Shown in pieces: positions 43,101 to 58,100 of a stretch of 64,000 nucleotides of DNA; the stretch's first letter is position 1, and every line of letters starts with the position of its first letter. The position numbers were made by a program, and so were the translations under genes. The notes below the pieces were generated by a model. That model was given only the letters and a program-made list of their open reading frames with translations. It had not been told where the DNA came from and searched no databases. The stretch is taken from positions 73,438,447 through 73,502,446 of the forward strand of contig NC_134835.1 of assembly GCF_004210375.1 (NCBI RefSeq), given 5' to 3'. Source of the DNA: Tachypleus tridentatus. Taxonomy: Eukaryota; Arthropoda; Merostomata; Xiphosura; Limulidae.

Positions 43101-46100
43101 GTCAGTATAAATAGTGCAGTTGGAGTATTGCTCAGCTTCAATATGATCCAGGGCAAGAGATATGGCGTACAGTTCAGCAATGAACACAGAAGCTGTAGAG
43201 AGGATTCTGCATGCAACCACCGAACCGCAGCAAACCATGGCAAGGCCCACTGAACTACCTGATTTGGAACCATCTGTATAAATTGGAACGGAATGATTGT
43301 TTGAAAGATGTTCATTAAATAAAAGGCAGTACTTCCAACCAGGAGTATCTGCCTTTTTCAGATGACAGAAAAAAAGGTCACATTTGGGGGCTGGAATAAG
43401 CCACAGTGGGATGGGCTGACCTGTGGATTCTCCAATGTTATTCAAGGACAGACCCAATTCATCCAATTGTACCTGGATGCGAAGGCCAAAAGGAGTAATG
43501 GCAGATCGTCTGTTCTGAAAAAGTATGGCCCACTGAGGAATGAAAACACATCCCCAGGTGGGATGTTTTGGTAAGGAACGAAGTTTCAAAAAATATAGTA
43601 AAGATAGTTGCAAACGGCGAGGTGCAGAGAAGGTTCATGAGATTCAACGTATAAGCTTTGAACTGGAGAGGTGTGGAAAGCCCCAGTGCAGAGTCGAAGA
43701 CCTTGGTGATGAATGGGGTCCAGCATCTTTAAGGCCGAGGCTCTAGCAGAGCCATAGACCATTGATCCATAGTCAAGTTTTGATCAAATAAGAGCACGAT
43801 ATACCTTCAACATAGAACATCGATCTGCTCCCCAACTGGTAGTAGAGAGGACACGAAGGATGTTCAGTGCTCTTGTGTATTTGACCTGTAGCTCCTTTAA
43901 GTGTGGTATAAAGGTCAGCTTATGGTCAAAGATAAGCCCCAAGAACTTGGTCTCAGGAACCACTGGCAGAGAAACTTCACCAATATGAAGTTCAGGATCA
44001 GGGTGAATACTCCTTTGGCGTCAAAAGTGCATGCAAATGGTTTTAGAGAGAGAAAAATTAAAGCCGTTCGCCATAGTGCACTTTAGTACACGATTGAGGG
44101 CAGTTTGTAGTTGCGGCTCAATATATCTCATGTTCGAGGATTGACACGAGACGTGAAAGTCGTTGACATTCCGCCCATTTGCAACAGTGAGAGGGAGTTG
44201 TTCAGTGATGGCATTTATCTTTATACTGAAAAATGTGACACTCAAATCACAGCACTGAGGGACTCCAAGTTCCTGAACAAAAGAACAGGAAAGTGTCGAA
44301 CCAACACAAACTTGGAATATCCTGTCCATTAAAAGATCTTTAATAAACATGGGTAAATGGCCACGTAACCCATATGTATGGAGGTCTCACAAAACGCCAT
44401 ACCTCCATGTTGTGTCATAAGCCTTCTCAATGTCAAAGAATATTGATACAAGATGTTGGCATTTGAGAAAGGCTTCTCTGAATGATGTCTCAAGTCGAAT
44501 TAGGTGGTCTGTTGTGGAGTGCTGTCGTTGGAACCCACACTGGGTGGGCGAGAGGAGGTTGTTTGATTCGAGGAACTAAACAAGACGAGCATTAACCGTC
44601 CTTTCTAAGGTCTTACAGAGACAATTGATCAAAGCAATTGGATGGTAATTTGAAGGAATCTTGGGATCTTTCCCTGGCTTAGAGAAAGATAAAATAATAG
44701 CCTCGGGCCAGACATCAGGAAAAACATTCTCCTGCCAGATCTGGTTAAAGACAATTAGAAGGACATCAAGAGAAGCAGGAGATAGATAGTGCAGCATGTC
44801 ATAGTGTACAACATCAGGTCCAACAGATGTACTGCCAGACCGATGAAGGGCCATTTTCAGTTCCACCAGTGTAAAGGGAAAATTATAGTCAAAGAGACAG
44901 TCAGTTTGAAAGGAAAAAAGTGAACATACTGCTCGAGTCTTGATGGCCAAGAAGGTGGAGGAACAAGAAGAAGTACTAGATACCCGGCAAAAGCTTTCAC
45001 CTAGAGTATCAGCGATGCTCCGAACATCAGCCACTTCCTGACCATCAGAGAGTAAGATTGAGAGGGGAACAGAATTGTAGTGCCCACTGACTTTTCGAAT
45101 CCTGTCCCATATGACTTTGGAACTGGTGGTAGAATATGTACTAGTTGTGAACTTAATCCAAGATTTCTTCTGGCTCTGACGTCTTACCCACCTAGCATGT
45201 GCTCAAAAATGAGCCTGTTGGAAAGCGATATAGTTTGAAATTGTGGGATATCTACGAAAAGTATTCGAAGCCCGTTTTTGAGCCTTCCATGCTAAGTGGC
45301 AAGCAGGATTCCACTATGGACGAGATTATCATGCAAAATGTGTTGAGGTTTTAGGAATACTCTGAGCAGCTGCTTGTATAATACAGCCAGTTACCACTGC
45401 CACACAGTCGTCTATTGATGGCTGATTCACGATGGCAGTTCTGCGAGAGCAGTGAAAGTGGACCAGTCTGCCTGATCCAGCTTTCACCGGGGCATGTGGG
45501 TAGAATGGCATCGACTACGGCCAGTCTCTCTCAAAAGTGTAGGAAAATGATCACTGACTAGTGGATTATTGTCAACCCTCCATGAAAAATGGGAGAATAA
45601 TGAAGGGGAGCAAACTGAGAGATCAATAGCAGTAAAGGACTGACTAGATGCATGAAAATAAGTGAAAGAACCAATAACAGCACTTCTCCAAAGGGGATGA
45701 TGTCCATTAAAGTCCCTCAGAGAGTAAAAAAGGAGACGACAACTGTTCAACGATAGCATCAAGGTCTGATTGATCATATATCTCTCCAGGGGACAGGTAG
45801 AGAGAACAAACAGTGATGGTATGACCCAAGGAAACACGGATGGCTACGGCCTCCAAGGGTGTGTTGAGTAACAAAGACAGGGTGGGCACATGCTGATCAA
45901 CCAATAGTGCCACCCCTCTATGTAACCCATCCATCCCACAGCCTGTCATTTCTGTACTGAGAAAACTGCAAAATGGTGACTGTATCAGCAAGTTTTTGAA
46001 ATGTTTCTTGTAAGGAAAGACATATAGGATGGTAGGAAGCAATCAGTGTTTTGATATCATCCAGATTAGAACATAAACCTCGACAGTTCCATTGTATCAA

Positions 46101-49100
46101 GGTGGCCATTTTTAACGACAAGTAAGTGAAGTGACTGGAGAACCGTTCTGTTTACGACCATGTCTTTTTTCCTTACTGTCCTTAGTCGGAGGAGGTCTAC
46201 TGACCTCTATGGATCCTGCCCTGGGTTGATTGGGCAGGTCTTTGTTATTGGAAGGGGACTCCAGTGACTGAGGACGCTAACAAATGACTGTTTTGCCTCT
46301 TGGGATGAGAGAAAAAGATGTATCAGAAGAAATGTCTGTATTTGAAACTGAAGGATGTAGATCTTGAGGTTTGTTGGAATGTATGGGAGGAACAGAGATG
46401 GGTGTGGAAGTCAATTCATTAACCTTTTTAACCATGGAGGTAAAAAGGCTTTTCATTTGTTTTGAACACGATTCTCTTGGAGGCACAGAGAGATCTGTCT
46501 GCACTCCCACTGTAGTTGTGGAATGAAGTGCAGCAGCATATGTCCAAGATGGAGTGGCAGGCAGCAATTTCCGAGCCTCAGGATAACTAATGTTATGAGT
46601 CAGTTTCAAACGCTGCACCTCTTTTTCCTCCAACCATTTTGGGCAAGAACGAAAGTAGGAAGAGTGAGAACCATTGCAGTTGACGCAATGTGGGTCAATG
46701 TCACATTCATAGGCATCGTGGTCCTTGCCACCACAACAAGCACATGTCAGGGAACCATGACATGATGTCTTTGAGTGGCTGAACCTCTTACATTGGAAAC
46801 ATCGGAGACGGTTTGGAATGTATGGCCGTACCCTGCAAATTGGATAACCTGCCTTGATGGTGGCAGGTGAGCGTGATGAAGTAAATGTCAAAACGAGGGT
46901 ATTTGTTGGCAGTGTAACTCCATCTTTGCAAGTGGAGATGCGCCTCACTCCAGAAACTCCTTGAGTGGAGAGACCAGCGAGAATCTCTGACTCAGGAACA
47001 TTTTTCACATCCCTCTCAACAATAACTCCTTGTGATGAATTCAAGGTAGCATAAGGGGTAACATCAATAGGTATATCCCCGATTGCCATTGAATTCAAGA
47101 GGAGTTCACTGTGTTGGGTTGTGGATGTTTCAACTAATATGTCTCGAGATCGAAGCTTCTTTACTGACTTTGGAGAGCCAGCAAGACCCTCTAGTCCCTC
47201 TGAATAAAAAAGGGGGACAATTGCCCTAAAGGTTTTTCTGAAAGAGAATGTAATATAAGAAAATGAGGTACCTGTGTTACAGATGTTGAAGATTGCTGCT
47301 CAGAGTCTTCAAGATGTGGTCGCTTACCTACTGACCGTTTCTGCACTATTTTATTTAAATTTTTTGAAGGAGGATCCATAGGAAAAAAGAAAAATTTTGG
47401 TACTCACTGACCCCACCCACCATGGAGCTCTACGAGGGGATGCACTACAATTTCATGCAAGGACAATGCAGCAACACCAGGGTTTCGTGAGCACTATACC
47501 CAAACACCAGCATGAGGCACAATGTCCACAACACCCGTTGAAAACTTCCAACACTGGTACTTGGTTGACTCTAGCCAAAGTGGACCAGCCGACTGACACA
47601 AGGGGGGCCACCCAAAGGCCGCCCGTCTACAGAAATTCAAGGCCAAAGTAGTGTGTTAGGGTTGAACCCCTCAACCACCAGGATCCTCTCCTCCCCTTCA
47701 CGGGTCGCCACGCACGGCAAACACGTGGGTGGATGTTTAGATCCCAGAGAAGGTAACCAGACAGAACAGAACCTTCCTTTGGAGGTCCCCTCACCACAAA
47801 CAGGAATCCACACCGAGGGGATATCTTAAGGTAATCAGTAAAATTTCAAATTACTACAGATTATTTAACTTTACATAATATTAAAAAAATTATTTATTTG
47901 TAAATTGGAAGATTAATTTATAATAATAATATTAACTTACAAAAATAGCCATTTCAAATTCTCTGCTTAAAACAAAAAAAAAATTTAAGTTATGTTTTTT
48001 ATCTTAACCAATTTGTAGTGACTGTGCAATTTGCTGTCTAATCAATTTGTAGTGATTTGCTGTCTAATCAATTCGTAGTGATTTGCTGTCTAATCAATTC
48101 GTAGTGACTTGCTGTCTAATCAATTCGTAATGACTTGCTATCTACTCAATTTGTAGTGACTGTGCAACTTGCTATGTAAACAATTTCCTGTTGGAGGATT
48201 AACATGTAAATTGGGTTTGTCATGTTTAACAAACTTTTAACATACAACAGGTATTGAATTCAACCACAAGTCAAATTTTTCTTGACTACATGGAAACTGT
48301 GGATTTTGCTGAATAAGAAAAAATTACATATTTTTAAGTTTCTCAACTAAGTATTTTCTTTCTTGGTATCTCAATGATAGATATGTTAATTAATAACGTT
48401 ATTTTATTTTTATTTCCCCCTTACATATTAAATTAGTTTGGTATTGATTTCATGCTAACAACAAATGAAGAAAATATTTCTATCTGAATCATACTTAATC
48501 TGATTTGCAATATTTTAGATTTTGATGAAAAAAACTAATGTAATAAATGTAAAAACACAACAATTTTTTGATGACATTTTAACTATTAGAATATTTTAAT
48601 AATGCCAAATCAGCATTTTTGCTTACTATGATTTGCTAATTTTTCATACAAGCCATTCATAATCTACTTTTGTTGCAGTAAGTGCAATAAAATTGATTTT
48701 TAAAGTGGAATATGTGGTTAGAATGAAGATTGATGACAGCTTATAGAACTGCTTTAGGTCTAATAGCAGTGCAATCATTAGGGTATAACATTAATATTAA
48801 TGCAAAATTTTTCCTCTTCTAATGGATCAAATTCAGAAAACTATGAACAGAAAACAGTGAAGAGGGTATTGATGAGTAAAGGTTACAAAATGACTGTTCT
48901 GAATACATACACACACACATTTAATGCCAACAGTGGTTTTTGATTCTAGGCACAAAGGTCTTAGCTGTAATGAACTGCTCCAGCCTGTGTCTATAGTGGA
49001 ATTATGTTTTGGCTGTCATACTGAAGAAAATCTCAGTATATATAAGCTAAAACAACACCTCACGTTAGAAACAGTCTGAAGCAGCCAAATCTCTAACATT

Positions 49101-52100
49101 GTTTTCAAGCGATAGTGTGCAGACCATTAACAAATGAGTCAATAGTTATGGGGTTCATATATTTAAAGGGAATTTTGATACAGGTTTTTAAACCACAAGA
49201 CTCTTGACAACTGAATTTTAAGGCTTTTACAAACTCACTCAAGTTAAATTAATTAAAAAGAAAAGCTAGTCCTCACACCAAATTCTGAGCTTGAGGACAT
49301 TCAAAATTGAAAGGAAGTACTTCTATGAGATAAAAGCTATTCACTTTATACTATGATTAAGTACAGAAGCAGCACTACAAAAAAAAAGTTTGAATGACAA
49401 GGTAAATTGGATACAAAGCTTCTAATTATAGGATACTAACAGATGACATAAACTTTGTACAAATATGTGTAAAAGCTATCTTTAATGTGAGTTAAATAAA
49501 GGGGAGACCCTGACACCATATTCATTATTCAGGAATACTAACAGAAATATAAAAACTTTCTGTAAGCTCACTGAAAATAAGAGGTGTAACCCATACACAA
49601 AACAGTAAACTTCACACAAGCTTCTCAAAATTAACAAAAGACAGGCAGCATCAGAAATAAATAACTATTCCAAAACATTAAACATTTTATGGAGAAGTTA
49701 TACATGTATATGTAATTCAGATTTTTTGTATCAAAAGGTAATTTATAAATGTTTACAATTCAATACAGTGGGCAAATATTTCTTAGTTATGTAAAATCTT
49801 TAAATATTTCTCATCTTTTATCTCAGTGACACCTTGGGTTTCACTACTACTTCACCTTAAGAAAATATAGTGAAAAAATTAATTTGGGCCTTTTAGCTAA
49901 AAATTCCTTTCCAAGAAAGCTTTTGAATTATGTTCTTTTAAACTTCTATGAGAAATGGTCTGTAAACTTGATCATAAAATCTAGAAAAATAACCACAATA
50001 TTCTTTACATATAAATGTTTATTTGTTGGCTGTATTCTTGTGTAAAAATTCCATTTACAAGGAGCATTTAGACTAGGGTTGCCAAAACAGTATAACTGTT
50101 TCAATTTTACAAATTAATGTTTTTAAACACACTAAACGAATACTAATCTATTATCAGAAAAAAGTCAACCTAGCTTTACGTTGTAATATACATAGAAAAC
50201 AAAACATAAGAATATAGCAAGATAAACTTTGGAAACTTTATTTTTTTCCTTCAAAAGAGCTGATGATACATTAAAAAAAGATGTGTTTGCACAGGCTTGG
50301 GGTAACCACCTAAACTTCTGGTACATAGTACTATTCAATAAGGCTAGTAGTACCTAAACTTCTGGTACATAGTACTATTCAATAAGGCTAGTAGTTTATT
50401 ATGATTTAATTTTCTTTTTCTTTAACTTCTAAAAGTAATATTTTATTTCTGAGGTAAAACTTCATTTATTGGTCAAATTCATCACTGCAAATTATGCATG
50501 ACTTTTCTGCAAATCTTTTTAAGATCCTATGCATACCATTAGAGTTATTGATTTCCAGTCAGGTATTAACCAGGTATATAAATACTTTTAACTTTCACAT
50601 AATTTTGTGAGAACCTAGAAGTATAAACATTTAAATTATTAAAATAGAGCAGTAAATAAATAAATTAAAAAAGATTAACACAAAATACATACAAATAACT
50701 TTCCCTTTTTTTACAGTTATCTACACATCAAAACAAACTGTGTATTATGTTCTGTGTAATTAAAGTAAACATATCAAAATTTCAATCACAAGATGATAAA
50801 AGTAATAAATGTTACCTAACATATTACTGTAAGTCCACCAGAAATTACAGTTAAACGGAGATAGAAACAAGTAGATTAAATTTGAAACCTATTCTTACTG
50901 ACCTGAATGGGTCAACTTCAAAATAATAAAAAAGTTTAAATGAAACATTGCTTTAATTATAACAAAAACAGTAGGGTTACCTTTGATAACAGGATCATTA
51001 AGTAAAGCTTCAGAAAACATAGATTTCCAGCCTGTATACCATTTCGTAACCTCTTCATAGTTTGGGTTGTGGTTTAACCAAGCACACAATACCTGTAACC
51101 ACTGAGGAAAGAAATGTTTCTGTAACAGATTCGCTAGACTTGCTACTGGAAGTAAATCTTCCCATGCCATCACCCACTGCCAGATATCTGGAAATATAAA
51201 CTGTTCAGTCATTCACATTTTTCCTCAAAGCTACTTTGAAGTGTCATACATTTATGCTTAGTTCATGAAGCTTTGACATTTACATCATATACAGATATGA
51301 AACCAATCTAAAAATATGTGACTTATATGCAATTTAATATCATAAATATTTAACTCTTTCATGACAGGTCAAGGTTCAAAGGCCATGTCGTTGCATTTGT
51401 TGACTTGCATTCAAAGTTTTATTGAACTGCTATTTTATGAATTTATGTTAATAAGTTTGGAATCAAATTGTGGATTATAATTCAAACTTTAATATTATAT
51501 GAGTAAATTCTTTGATTTAAAAGCATATATTAAGAGTACACATTTAAATATAGATTTTTAGTGAGTCATGTGTTAAGTTGAATGCAGTGCTTTTAAAAAT
51601 TAGATGTTTGTAACATCAAAATACTAAGTCTATAATTTGTACAAATTAGGAACTTAAATTACTATTAGTGACAAACTAGAATAGGAAATAATAACCTCAT
51701 ATCTTTCTGTTTTACTGAGGTATGGCTTACGTACCGAATCAAACATGGTGGCCTTGTTCAACTTTTTCAAATGGCCCCTTATATACACTTACTTCAATAT
51801 ATAACACATAAATAACCAACTAACAGCTTAAAATGTCTCTAGAGCGGTTTTCCCCAGCCATTTAATCTTTAAAAACACTACAGCATTATTTGAATGAAAA
51901 ATTTCAATGAAGTGTTGTCTTTAATCTGCTCTAAGTTTCATATTTTTTTTAAAATTGAAATAAATTTAGTTACTAAGTTTAATAAATTATAGTGGAATTC
52001 TAAGATATCAGTGCATTTATTTATGAGTTATTGGTTATTCAAATGTATATATAAAACATAAAAAAATATTTTTGATATCCTTCACATGCAAAATTTTAAA

Positions 52101-55100
52101 AGGTTTAGCAGCCTATGTCCAGCAGTAACTGAGTACATAGGTTGTTATGAGAAGAGATAATTGTTTGCTTTACTTTTTGATTTATTGTTCCATATTTTAA
52201 GAAAATTAAGTTTAATAGCTTATTTCTAAATAGTAATAATCTATTTACATATATGTACATTACAAAATACAATTCCACTATAACAAAGTCAAGACATGGA
52301 AGACTAAAGGTCAGTTTTATATTACTAGATATGTAACTTAAGTGCATGTGCACTGCATCAGTGCAAGCTATGAAATGTTAGGTTGGCATGATTGTAACAT
52401 TACTATAATAAAAATAATAATAAATGCATATGTTCATATATAGTGTCATGAGACTTAAGCTACTTGGACCAAACATTTGTATTTTTGTAGTTAATTCTAG
52501 CACTAAAAAAACATAATTTATATATATTTCCTATTTTTTAATGATGATTACAAGGCTGGTTAAGTGACAGACCCCACACAGTTAGTGTATAAAAAATAAC
52601 TAAATATTAGGTTTTGCTGAAAAAAAACATCTGAAATGTACTTAGGTGGCTCTTAGAGATTACATAAATAATATTTGAGATTTCTGGGATGAAGAATAGT
52701 TTTTTAATTATAACATGAAATCACTTTCTCTCACACTAGGAATAAAACTAACTATTTTCACAAACAAATTTTTAATAAAAATATTTTATTAAAAACCTGA
52801 TTTTTTGTACACAAAATACTTGTAATCTTTACTAAAAGTCTACCAAATTGTGTGCAAATACATATGCTATATCAAAAGTTATAATATAAGTACTTAATGT
52901 GTGCAACCTGTAGATGAACTTGTGTGTATCATACTGAACCTGTTGTAAAAGGGTTAAAACAAAATTTCATAAAACACTAACCTAGATGTTGTTGATGAGG
53001 GTTGATAATAAAGTTTTGCAGAACCATAGCCAACTTGGGTAGGATATTAGTCACAACAAAAGCTTGCATGGTTCCAAGACTGAATACCTTCCTCCATGGT
53101 TCCAAGATAAGTTTAGCTGAGCAGTCGCTTGGATGCCAGTTTTTCAGAGCATTAGCAAGCTTGTGACGTATTGGAGCATAAAGAGGTTCTAAACGATCTC
53201 CTAAAGACAGACAATGAAGGTGACTTCACTGATATCATAGAGTCTTTCTTAGCAATTTAATTGTTAAAAAAAAAACTTTGCATTTATTTTATAAATACAT
53301 CAAATATTCTGAGCAAATTTCTATATAAATTCAACTTTCTCACTAATAGTTATATTTCTTCACTATGTTATAATACCAAAACTGATGTCACATCATCTCT
53401 TCTATAAACCTAATGACTGTTTATTTGAAAAAATATTAAATAATGACCAGATACTTAGGCTGTATTACATATGCAGTGAACAAGTACATGAATCATTGAT
53501 CAACAGTCCTACTACCTTTAGCTATTCTATTTCTCATATATTTGAAAATAATTAAAATCTGCACATAAGAAATTTCTTGTAGTTTCAGTTTCTTTCTAAC
53601 AACCACAAATTATACCATACAATAATATATCTCCAAAGTAAACCAATCATTTACTACTGAACATAACTGAATAAATAAACCTGTCCAACTTTAAATAAGT
53701 TTCTCAAACTGTGCAATGTCACAAACAAACTACCACAAATATCTTTAATGTGTATGTGTGAGAAAGAGAGATAGACACACAGGGACAATTTCATTCTCAA
53801 CAGGAAATGGATAAAAACACCTAAAAGCTAATCAGTTTAATTTCATTAAATTATTATGATTAGACATACACATGTTTACCAAGTTTTATAGTTACTCATA
53901 CAATGATCCATAAGACACAGATTATTGTTTAATTGGCAAAAGATAAATGGAATACAGTGAAACCATTACATTCTAATTTAGTGCAATAAGTTTTAATAAT
54001 TAATATGTATATGCTTTATTTCAATAAATAAATCAGGTCAAAAGCAGTTGTTTCAAGCAGCTATGTTCAGGAGTTCAAGATCAGGGTGAATACCCTGTTG
54101 GCAGCAAAAGTGCATGCAAACAGTTTTAAAGAGAGAAAAGTTAAAGCCGTTTGCTGTGGTCCACTTCAGTAAACGATTGAGGGCAGTCTGTAGCTGCCGC
54201 TTAATATACCTCATGTTCAATGACTGACATGAGATGTGAAAGTTGTCGACATAGAGCCCGTTTGCAAAAGTGAGAGGCATTTGTTCAGTGATGGCATTAA
54301 TCTTTATACTGAAAAGTGTGACATCCAAAACACAGCCCTGAGGGACTCCAAGTTTCTGTAGAAAAGAACAGGAAAGTGTCGAATCCACATGAACTTGGAA
54401 TCTCCTGTCCATTAAAAAATTTTAGTCAAAATGGGCAAATGACCACATAACCCATATATATGGAGGTCTTGTAAAATGCCATACCTCCATGGTGTATCAT
54501 AAGCCTTCACAATGTCAAACAATAGTGATACAAGATGTTGTCATTTGAGAAAGGCTTTTCTGATTGATGTTTGAAGATGAATTAGGTGGTCCACAGTGGA
54601 GCGCTGTCATCGGAACCCACACTGAGTGAGCGAAAAGAGGTTGTTTGATTCGAGAAACCAGCAAGACGAGCACTAGCCATCCTCTCTGAGCTCTTACAGA
54701 GACAGCTCATCAAAGTAATTGGACATTAGTTTGAAGGAATTGTGGGATTCTTCCCAGGCTTAGAGAAAGGTAGAGCAATAGTCTGGCACGAGGCATCAGG
54801 AAAAACATTCTCCTGCCAGATCCAGTTAAAAACAATCAGAATAATAGCAAGAGATGCAGGAGATAGATGGCACAGCATTTCATAGTGTATATCAGCAGGT
54901 CCAACTGATGTACTGCCAGACCGACGAAGGGCCAAGTTTCAGTTCCACCAGTGTAAATGGACAATTATAGTCATAGAGACAATCAGCTCTAAAGAAAAGA
55001 GGTGGTCATTCTTCCCAAGTCTTGAAGGCTAAGAAGGTGGAGAAAGAAACAGAAGTGCTAGATACCCAGCAAAAGCTTTCACCTAGAGTACTGGCAATCA

Positions 55101-58100
55101 GTACGGGTATCAACTGTTTCCTGGCCATCAGAGAGCTAGGTCGGGAGGGGGACAGAATTATATTGCCCACTGACCCATATGACTTTGGAACTGGTGGTAG
55201 AAGATATGTTGGCTGTAAACTTAATCCAAGATTCCTTGTGGCTTTGATGTCTTACCCAACGAACATGTGCACAGGTCTGCTAGAAAGTAATGTGGTTCAA
55301 AAGTGGGGGATATCTATGGAAAGTACCACAGGCCTGTTTTTAGCCTTCTGTGCCATGTGACAGGCAGGATTCCACCACAGATGAGGATATTGTAAAAAAA
55401 AAATGTCTAGGTTTTAGGAATACATTTAGCAGCTGCTGGTATAATACAGTCAGTTACTGCTGCCATATAGTCATTTGTTGATGGCTTACTGACGATGGCA
55501 GGATCAAGTTCTGCGAGAGCAGTGAAAGAGGGCCAGTTTGTGTGATCCAACTTCCACCGGGGCACATGGGTCAGGTGGCATTGACCACAGCCAGTCTCTC
55601 TCAAAATTATAGGAAAATGACCACTGCCTCTTGGATTATTGTCAACCCTCCATGAAAAATGGGAGAATAGTGAAGAGGAGCAAACAGAGAGATTAATAAA
55701 GGACTGACTAGGGGCATGAAAATAAGTAGAAGAACCAGTATTGAAAAGAGAAAGATTGTGATCAGAGAGCATATACTCTACAGAGCAACCACTCCTATCA
55801 ATATCAGCACTTCCCCAGAGGGAATGATGTCCCCCAAGATTAAAAGGGGAGACGGCAACTGTTCAACTTGAGCATCAAGGTATGATTGACCATAGATCTC
55901 TCCAGGCAACATGAAGAGAGAGCAAACAGTGATTGTATGACACAAAAAAAAATGGATGGCTAAGGTCTCTGAGGGTGTGTCGAGTGGCAAAGACAGAGAA
56001 GACCAACAGTGCCACCCCTCCATGCACTTGTCCATCACACAGCCTGTCATTTCTGTACAAAGAAAACTGCCAAGAAGTGACTGTATCAGCAGGTTTCAGA
56101 AATGTTTCCTGTAAGTAAAGAATACTGGATAGTGGGAAGCAATCAGGACCATTTTTATTTATATTTAGGCAAATTAGGTGGAGAACCCTTCTGTTTATAA
56201 CCACGTCTTTTTTATTTACTGTCTTTATTAGAGGGAGGTTTATTGACCTCCATAAATCCTGCCCTGGGTTTATTGGGCAGGCCTTTGATGTTGAAAGAGG
56301 ATTCCAGTGAATGAGGGCGTGAAAAAATGATCGTTTTGCATCTTGGGGTGGGAGAAGAAGATCCAAGGAAATGCCCATACCCAGAATGAAGGAAGTGGAT
56401 CTTGGGATCTGTTAGAATGTATGTAAGGGACAGAGATGGGTGTTGAAGTTGATTCATCAATTTTTTTTAACCATGGAGGTAAAAAGACTTTTCATTTGTT
56501 TTGAGAACGGTTGTTTTGGAGGCACAGAAAGATCTGTCTGCACTCCCATTGTAGTTGTGGAATGAAGTGCAGCATCATACATTCGAGATGAAGTGGTGGA
56601 CAGCAACTTTTGAGCCTCAGGATAAGTAATGTTATGAATCGTTTTCAAATGCTGCACTTTCAACCATTTAGGGCAAGAACGAAAGTAGGATGAGTGAAAG
56701 CCATTGCAATTGGTGCAATGAGGGACTGTTTCACACTCATAGGCATCATTGTCCTTACCTCAACGATCACATGTCAGGGAACCACGACACGACGTCTTTG
56801 AGTGACCAAACCATTGACACTGGAAACATCGGAAAGGGTTTGGAATGTATGGTCATACCTTGCAATTAAGATAACCTGCCTTGAGAGTGGCAAGTGGACA
56901 TGGTGATGCAAATATCAGAATGAAGATACTGGTCGGCATCATAATTCCATCTTTGCGACTGGAGATACACCTCACTGTAGAAACTCCTTGAGTGGAGAAA
57001 CTAGCGAGAATCTCCAACTCTGGAATGTTCTTCAAATTCCTCTCAACAACAACTGAATTCGTGATGAATTCAAAGTAGCATGAGGTGCAATTGCAATAGG
57101 TATATCCTCAATCACCTTCGAATGCAAGAGGAGTTCACTGTGTTGAAATGTGAATGTTTACACCAATATGTCACCAGATCAAAGCTTCTTTACTGACTTT
57201 GGAGAGCCAGCAAGTTCCTCTAGTCTCTTCTGAATGAAAAAGGGAGACATCTACCCTAAAGGTTTGTCTGAAATAGAATGTAGTATAAGAAAATGAGACA
57301 CAAGTGCTGCTCAGAATCTTCAAGATGTGGTCTCTTACCTATGGACTGTTTTTTTCACTATTTTATTTAAGTTCTTATTTGGAGGATCCATAATAAAAAA
57401 GGAATATTTCAGTGCCCACTAACCCCTCCCACCATAGAGACCTACGATGGGACGCACTACAATGTCAAACAAGAACACTGCAGCAATGCCAGGGTTTCGT
57501 GAGCACATGACCCAAACACCAGCATCAGATACAATGTCCATAACACCTGTTGAGAACATCCAACACTGTTACTTGGTTGACCCTCACCCAAGTGGACCAG
57601 CTGACTGAACCAAGGGGGGCCACCCCTCTACAGGAATTCTAGGCCAAAGTGATGTGATAGGGTTGGACCCCTCAACCACCAGGATCCTATCCTTCCCTTT
57701 AAGGGTCACTACACACGGCAAACACATGGGTGAATGTTTAGATCCCAGAGGAGGTAAAATGAAAGAACAGAACCTTCTCTGAAAGGTCCCCTCACCATGT
57801 ACAGGAATCCACACCAAGTGGACTTTCATTAAACTAGGATTTTTCTCTTACTAAGGCTACACTAAATAAACAACAATTAACATAAAATAACTTGCATATA
57901 AGGAAAGAAACTCCAATCAAAAAATGCCAGTTTAACTATTATGGCAAGTATTAAAGTCAGGCACTTTAATCCAATATCCAAAAACAATTGCAATGATGCA
58001 CATTTCATATGTTAACAAATATGAATGTGTTTCAAATATCCATTGTTCCTTTTTCTCGATTACAAGAATGAATAAATTGGGAAAATCTAATCAAAGAATG

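Larger units (their letters stand above)
41717..47820 (-). mobile_element. Complete Jockey/I-group LINE with RNase H, inserted in a TFIP11 intron
   Basis: ATATCTTAAGGT occurs at 41705-41716 and again at 47821-47832, a 12-bp target-site duplication that bounds a 6.1-kb element. On the - strand it runs from a 5' UTR (47820-47380), through ORF1 with zinc knuckles, ORF2 with endonuclease, RT and RNase H, a 3' UTR with a tandem duplication, to a (CAAT)n-type tail. The layout is that of X-element/I-like LINEs of arthropods. Several stops and shifts inactivate both ORFs. It is in sense with TFIP11. Confidence 0.9.
47833..50980. other. TFIP11 intron, right of the LINE
   Basis: AT-rich. Apart from the two tandem repeats listed separately I see no gene or known repeat. 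The segment 48181-50308 is featureless to me. Confidence 0.5.

Noticed and set aside
47397-47651. 84-codon + strand frame near the LINE 5' end
   Set aside because: Antisense to the LINE 5' UTR and ORF1 start, with no protein-family features.
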